NCBI GenBank assembly: GCA_964367945.1
Contig: CAYIZZ010000101.1
Coordinates: 1-9,045 of the forward strand
DNA: 9,045 nucleotides
DNA from: JAAYCI01 sp964367945
GTDB taxonomy: Bacteria > Bacillota > Clostridia > Oscillospirales > Ruminococcaceae
Reading direction: 5' to 3'
Shown here one piece after another: positions 6,407-9,045 of this stretch. Made by a program: the position numbers and the translations under genes. Each line of letters opens with the position of its first letter. The stretch's first letter is position 1. The notes beneath the pieces were generated by a model. That model was not told where the DNA came from, made no database searches, and saw only the letters and a program-made list of their open reading frames with translations.

Positions 6407-8283
6407 GCAGCTCCCTCCTTCACGGAAAACAGCTTTGCCCATCGTGAGACACACATTATCCGCCACCACACAAACTCACCATTTTGTGGTGCGGCCAAGT
6501 GACGTTCAAACCCCTGCATAACTACTTTTTCATTTAAAACAGAGGGAAATACACGGCAGGCATTTTCAAGCTCTGCCCTAAACCAGGCCTCATTTGCACG
6601 TATGAAATCCATCTCAGGCGCAGGGAATCCCATCTTGCCATGACGTGCATATATTTCATGCGGCAATATATCTTTCACTGCATCTCGCAAGGCCGACTTG
6701 CTCACGCCGTCTTTGATTTTGTATGCAAACGGTAACTTGCGCGATAGCATGGCCAAGTCCACATCCATGAACGGAACTCTGGCCTCGATACTGTGCGCCA
6801 TCGAATTTCTGTCTTCCAAATGCAACAGCTGGCACAAATGTCCGCTGATATTCTCACGTATATATTCCGATGTGCTTGGAACGGTGTATTGAGCCGAGTC
6901 CAGCATCAGTTTTTTCCATCTTTTTTGCGAGAATATTTTAGGTTTTTGCAAGCTGATGTAAACACTATTCAAAAGCCTTGATATATTTTTAGGTAAAAAC
7001 GCCGCCGCATAGCAAAAAAGCACCACAGAAAACGTCGACACCGGCTGCATTCCCGCACGTGTGGTTTTATATGCCTCTAGCTCTTTTTTAAACAATTTAT
7101 GATTTTTATTTCGTAGTAGCTCTGTAAAATACACAAGATAAAACTGCGAATATCCCGCCATTTGCTCGTCTGCACCTTGGCCGTCCAGCATAACTGTCAG
7201 GTTTTGGCGCTTTGCCTCTTCAAACACGCACCACTGCGAATACGGCGACGAAGACGGCAGCGGCTCGTCCATATGCCAAATCAGCTTGTCCAACCACTGG
7301 GTGTCTTTGCTAATATTCGGAAAGATTTTATGGCTTATTGCGTTTGTTTTTTTCAGCACCATGTCGATATATTTTTGCTCATTATACGCTTTTTCTTCAT
7401 AGCAGGAAGACACCGTGTGTTGCAAAGCTTCCTTGCCTTCTTCCTTCAAAAGCTCATGCACAGCCCCCACTATGGCAGAGGAGTCAATCCCGCCAGACAA
7501 GCACGAGCCCACCTGTACATCAGCAAAAAGTCGCAGTTCTACGGCGTTTTTAAACAGTTTTTTGTATTCTTCGCATCCGTCCTCATAGCTACCTTTAAAC
7601 TCTTCTTTATCCGAAAGTGTGAAATAACACTCAGTTTTTAGTGTTCTGCTCTTCAAGTCAAAGCGCAAGTTATGCCCCGGAAGTAGCTGGGCCACGCCCT
7701 CAAATAGTGTGTTTTCACCCTCATCCATCTCACCCAGCACCAAAAATCTTTCAAGGGCCGGCATGCATGCATGCCGCTGGTTTTCCTGCCATAAAAGTAG
7801 TTGTTTTATCTCAGACGCAAAAGCAAAATCGTCTTTTTCAAACGTGTAGTAAAACGGCTTTATGCCAAACCTGTCCCTGCTGCAAAACAGCATATTTTTA
7901 CTGCGGTCATATATACAAAAAGCCCACATGCCGTTAAGATGCTGCACACATTCCTCACCATAGCAGTGATATGCCGCCGCCAAAACTTCAGTATCGCAAC
8001 TGGTTTCAAACGTGTAGCCTTTTTGCGACAGCTGTTGTTTAAGTTCTAAAAAGTTATATATTTCACCATTGTACGTCAACACATAGTCTTTATAGATAAA
8101 CGGCTGTGCGCCGGCTTCTGACAAGTCTAAAATCGCAAGCCTGCGATGGCCAAGGGCAAGACCGCCCTCGTAAAAGCTGCCACGTGCATTGGGCCCACGG
8201 TAGGCAATCATGTCTACCATCTCTTCAAACTTCGCCTTGTCCACCGTGCTATTTGCCTTTGAAAACCCACAAATTCCGCACAT
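6403..8283 (-). CDS. asnB: Asparagine synthetase (glutamine-hydrolysing), class B amidotransferase
   Basis: A complete 626-residue AsnB-family enzyme. The N-terminal Ntn glutaminase domain begins MCGICGF, with Cys2 exposed as nucleophile after Met removal, and carries YRGPNARG (28-35), GHRRLAILDLS (45-55), YNGEIYN (71-77) and SCDTEV (95-100). The C-terminal synthetase domain has the PP-loop SGGIDSS (263-269), the later MLDGQGADEQMAGY and EARVPFMDVDLA motifs, and KMGFPAPEMDF near the end. The reaction is ATP-dependent amide transfer from glutamine, to aspartate in the classic case. In glycan loci such paralogues often amidate sugars or other acids, which fits the flanking formyltransferase and glycosyltransferase. 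AAGGAG (8289-8294) precedes the ATG by 5 nt. The gene follows the formyltransferase by 85 bp and overlaps the next gene by 4 bp. Confidence 0.93.
   Translation of the reverse strand: MCGICGFSKANSTVDKAKFEEMVDMIAYRGPNARGSFYEGGLALGHRRLAILDLSEAGAQPFIYKDYVLTYNGEIYNFLELKQQLSQKGYTFETSCDTEVLAAAYHCYGEECVQHLNGMWAFCIYDRSKNMLFCSRDRFGIKPFYYTFEKDDFAFASEIKQLLLWQENQRHACMPALERFLVLGEMDEGENTLFEGVAQLLPGHNLRFDLKSRTLKTECYFTLSDKEEFKGSYEDGCEEYKKLFKNAVELRLFADVQVGSCLSGGIDSSAIVGAVHELLKEEGKEALQHTVSSCYEEKAYNEQKYIDMVLKKTNAISHKIFPNISKDTQWLDKLIWHMDEPLPSSSPYSQWCVFEEAKRQNLTVMLDGQGADEQMAGYSQFYLVYFTELLRNKNHKLFKKELEAYKTTRAGMQPVSTFSVVLFCYAAAFLPKNISRLLNSVYISLQKPKIFSQKRWKKLMLDSAQYTVPSTSEYIRENISGHLCQLLHLEDRNSMAHSIEARVPFMDVDLAMLSRKLPFAYKIKDGVSKSALRDAVKDILPHEIYARHGKMGFPAPEMDFIRANEAWFRAELENACRVFPSVLNEKVVMQGFERHLAAPQNGEFVWWRIMCVSRWAKLFSVKEGAA
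7759..7776. repeat. Perfect 18-bp palindrome inside asnB
   Basis: CGGCATGCATGCATGCCG is fully self-complementary and built around repeated GCAT units. It lies in the coding region for the linker between the glutaminase and synthetase halves (around residues 170-176). No function is known. Confidence 0.6.
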
Positions 8284-8368
8284 ATTTTCTCCTTAGCGCT
8301 CTGTTTTCTACGCACCTTTCGGCAAGATAGGTGCTTTGTAGTCCCTTTGGAAAATCCACTTTGCCAAG

Positions 8369-9045
8369 CTACTGTATTTCGTCTAAAATAAGCTCTGATA
8401 CATATAAATTCGGGTATTCAGTTTCATGCTTTTTTACAATATTTTCCATTTGTGTTTTGTATGTAGCCGAAGAAAAAACACTGCCTTGTGTTATTTTTTT
8501 TGCATCACTGCTTGTCTCACACAGCACCAGCATCCCCTTGCCACACTGTACCAGCACTTCCCCGTCGGGAAACACCAAAATCACCTGGCCCGGCACTGCG
8601 CCTACTTGCATTTCTTGCTGTAGCGGTTTTGCTTGCCATATAGTAATTTTCTCGTCGCAAAGCGTAGTATATGCGCCTGGATACGGACGTCCCAGTGCCC
8701 TGATAAAGTCATATATCCTATCTGAGGAACGGCTCCAGTCTATCATTCCGTCTTCGGCCGTGCGTTTTGGCAGATACCTGCATTCAGTTTCTTCTTGCAC
8801 CTGACCTTTTTTCATGGCAAGCGCGCCATTATGATAACTTTTTATCATCATGTCTGCCATGGCGATACCAAACTTTATATAGCTGGTGAAAATATCGTCG
8901 GTTTCACTATACGAAAAGCTTTGCATATCGATAACATCACCCGAATCAATCCCCACATCTATCCAAAAAATAGACAGGGTGAAGTTTTCACATCCCAGCA
9001 TCATTGCCCAGTTTTGCGGGCTACGTCCTCTTCCTTTGCTTATTC
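8369..9045 (-). CDS. Formyltransferase (Fmt/ArnA-type fold), N-terminus cut by the window edge
   Basis: The visible 225 residues are the C-terminal part of an N10-formyltetrahydrofolate-dependent formyltransferase; the reading frame stays open to base 9045. The hydrolase-like core ends with GRGRSPQNWAMMLG (the S-P-x-x-W-A region after the catalytic Asn-His-Ser block, which is outside the window) and FWIDVGIDSGDVI, with the family Asp in D-x-G-D-x-I. The C-terminal OB-like domain follows: TAEDGMIDWSRSSDRIYDFIRALGRPYPGAYT, close to the R-P-Y-P-G-A-F signature of ArnA and Fmt. Next to asnB and a glycosyltransferase, a sugar amine N-formyltransferase is more likely than the housekeeping methionyl-tRNA enzyme; this is inference. 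The ATG at 9004 is internal, since homology continues upstream of it. It is the first visible gene of the asnB unit. Confidence 0.83.
   Translation of the reverse strand, partial: ISKGRGRSPQNWAMMLGCENFTLSIFWIDVGIDSGDVIDMQSFSYSETDDIFTSYIKFGIAMADMMIKSYHNGALAMKKGQVQEETECRYLPKRTAEDGMIDWSRSSDRIYDFIRALGRPYPGAYTTLCDEKITIWQAKPLQQEMQVGAVPGQVILVFPDGEVLVQCGKGMLVLCETSSDAKKITQGSVFSSATYKTQMENIVKKHETEYPNLYVSELILDEIQ

Noticed and set aside
7162..7641. 159-codon plus-strand open frame inside asnB
   Set aside because: It is antisense to strongly conserved asnB coding sequence; its Cys/His/Arg-rich composition is typical of a shadow frame.
8312..8334. Hairpin GCACCT/AGGTGC in the formyltransferase-asnB gap
   Set aside because: The stem is only 6 bp, the loop is 11 nt, and no T-run follows on the minus strand, so it is not a terminator; no other role can be supported.
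8331..8804. 157-codon plus-strand open frame opposite the formyltransferase
   Set aside because: It is antisense to a clear Fmt/ArnA-like domain and has no matching motif or ribosome binding site of note.

Overview
The window looks like chromosomal DNA of a motile Gram-positive anaerobe of the Clostridia type. Supporting signs are the moderately AT-rich composition, strong AAGGAG-type ribosome binding sites, an MltG enzyme made as a lipoprotein, a group II (unlinked) ECF transporter S component, and a near-consensus sigma-28/sigma-D promoter. The species cannot be named from the sequence. No rRNA, tRNA, CRISPR array or insertion sequence was seen.

Left part (1-2225): an MltG-family peptidoglycan lytic transglycosylase lipoprotein on the minus strand and a GT4-type glycosyltransferase on the plus strand are transcribed divergently. 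Their two predicted promoters overlap in about 40 bp.

Middle (2231-4244): a sigma-A type promoter drives a cobalamin riboswitch with its own intrinsic terminator. Behind it lie a membrane-anchored DUF4430 (transcobalamin C-domain-like) protein, an ECF transporter S component and a RibD-C/dihydrofolate-reductase-like protein. A strong hairpin that works on both strands closes the unit. The simplest reading is a B12-repressed capture-and-uptake module: the DUF4430 protein binds a corrinoid outside the membrane and the S component moves it in, using an EcfAA'T module encoded elsewhere. This is the most interesting part of the window.

Right part (4253-9045, all minus strand): a formyltransferase cut by the window edge, a class B asparagine synthetase and a GT-B glycosyltransferase lie in order. 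The last two are coupled by a 4-bp GTGA overlap. Such sets are typical of surface glycan or flagellin sugar-modification loci. Downstream is an unrecognised 300-residue protein with an almost perfect sigma-28 promoter, which places it in the motility regulon and suggests, without proving, that the neighbouring glycan genes could serve the flagellum.
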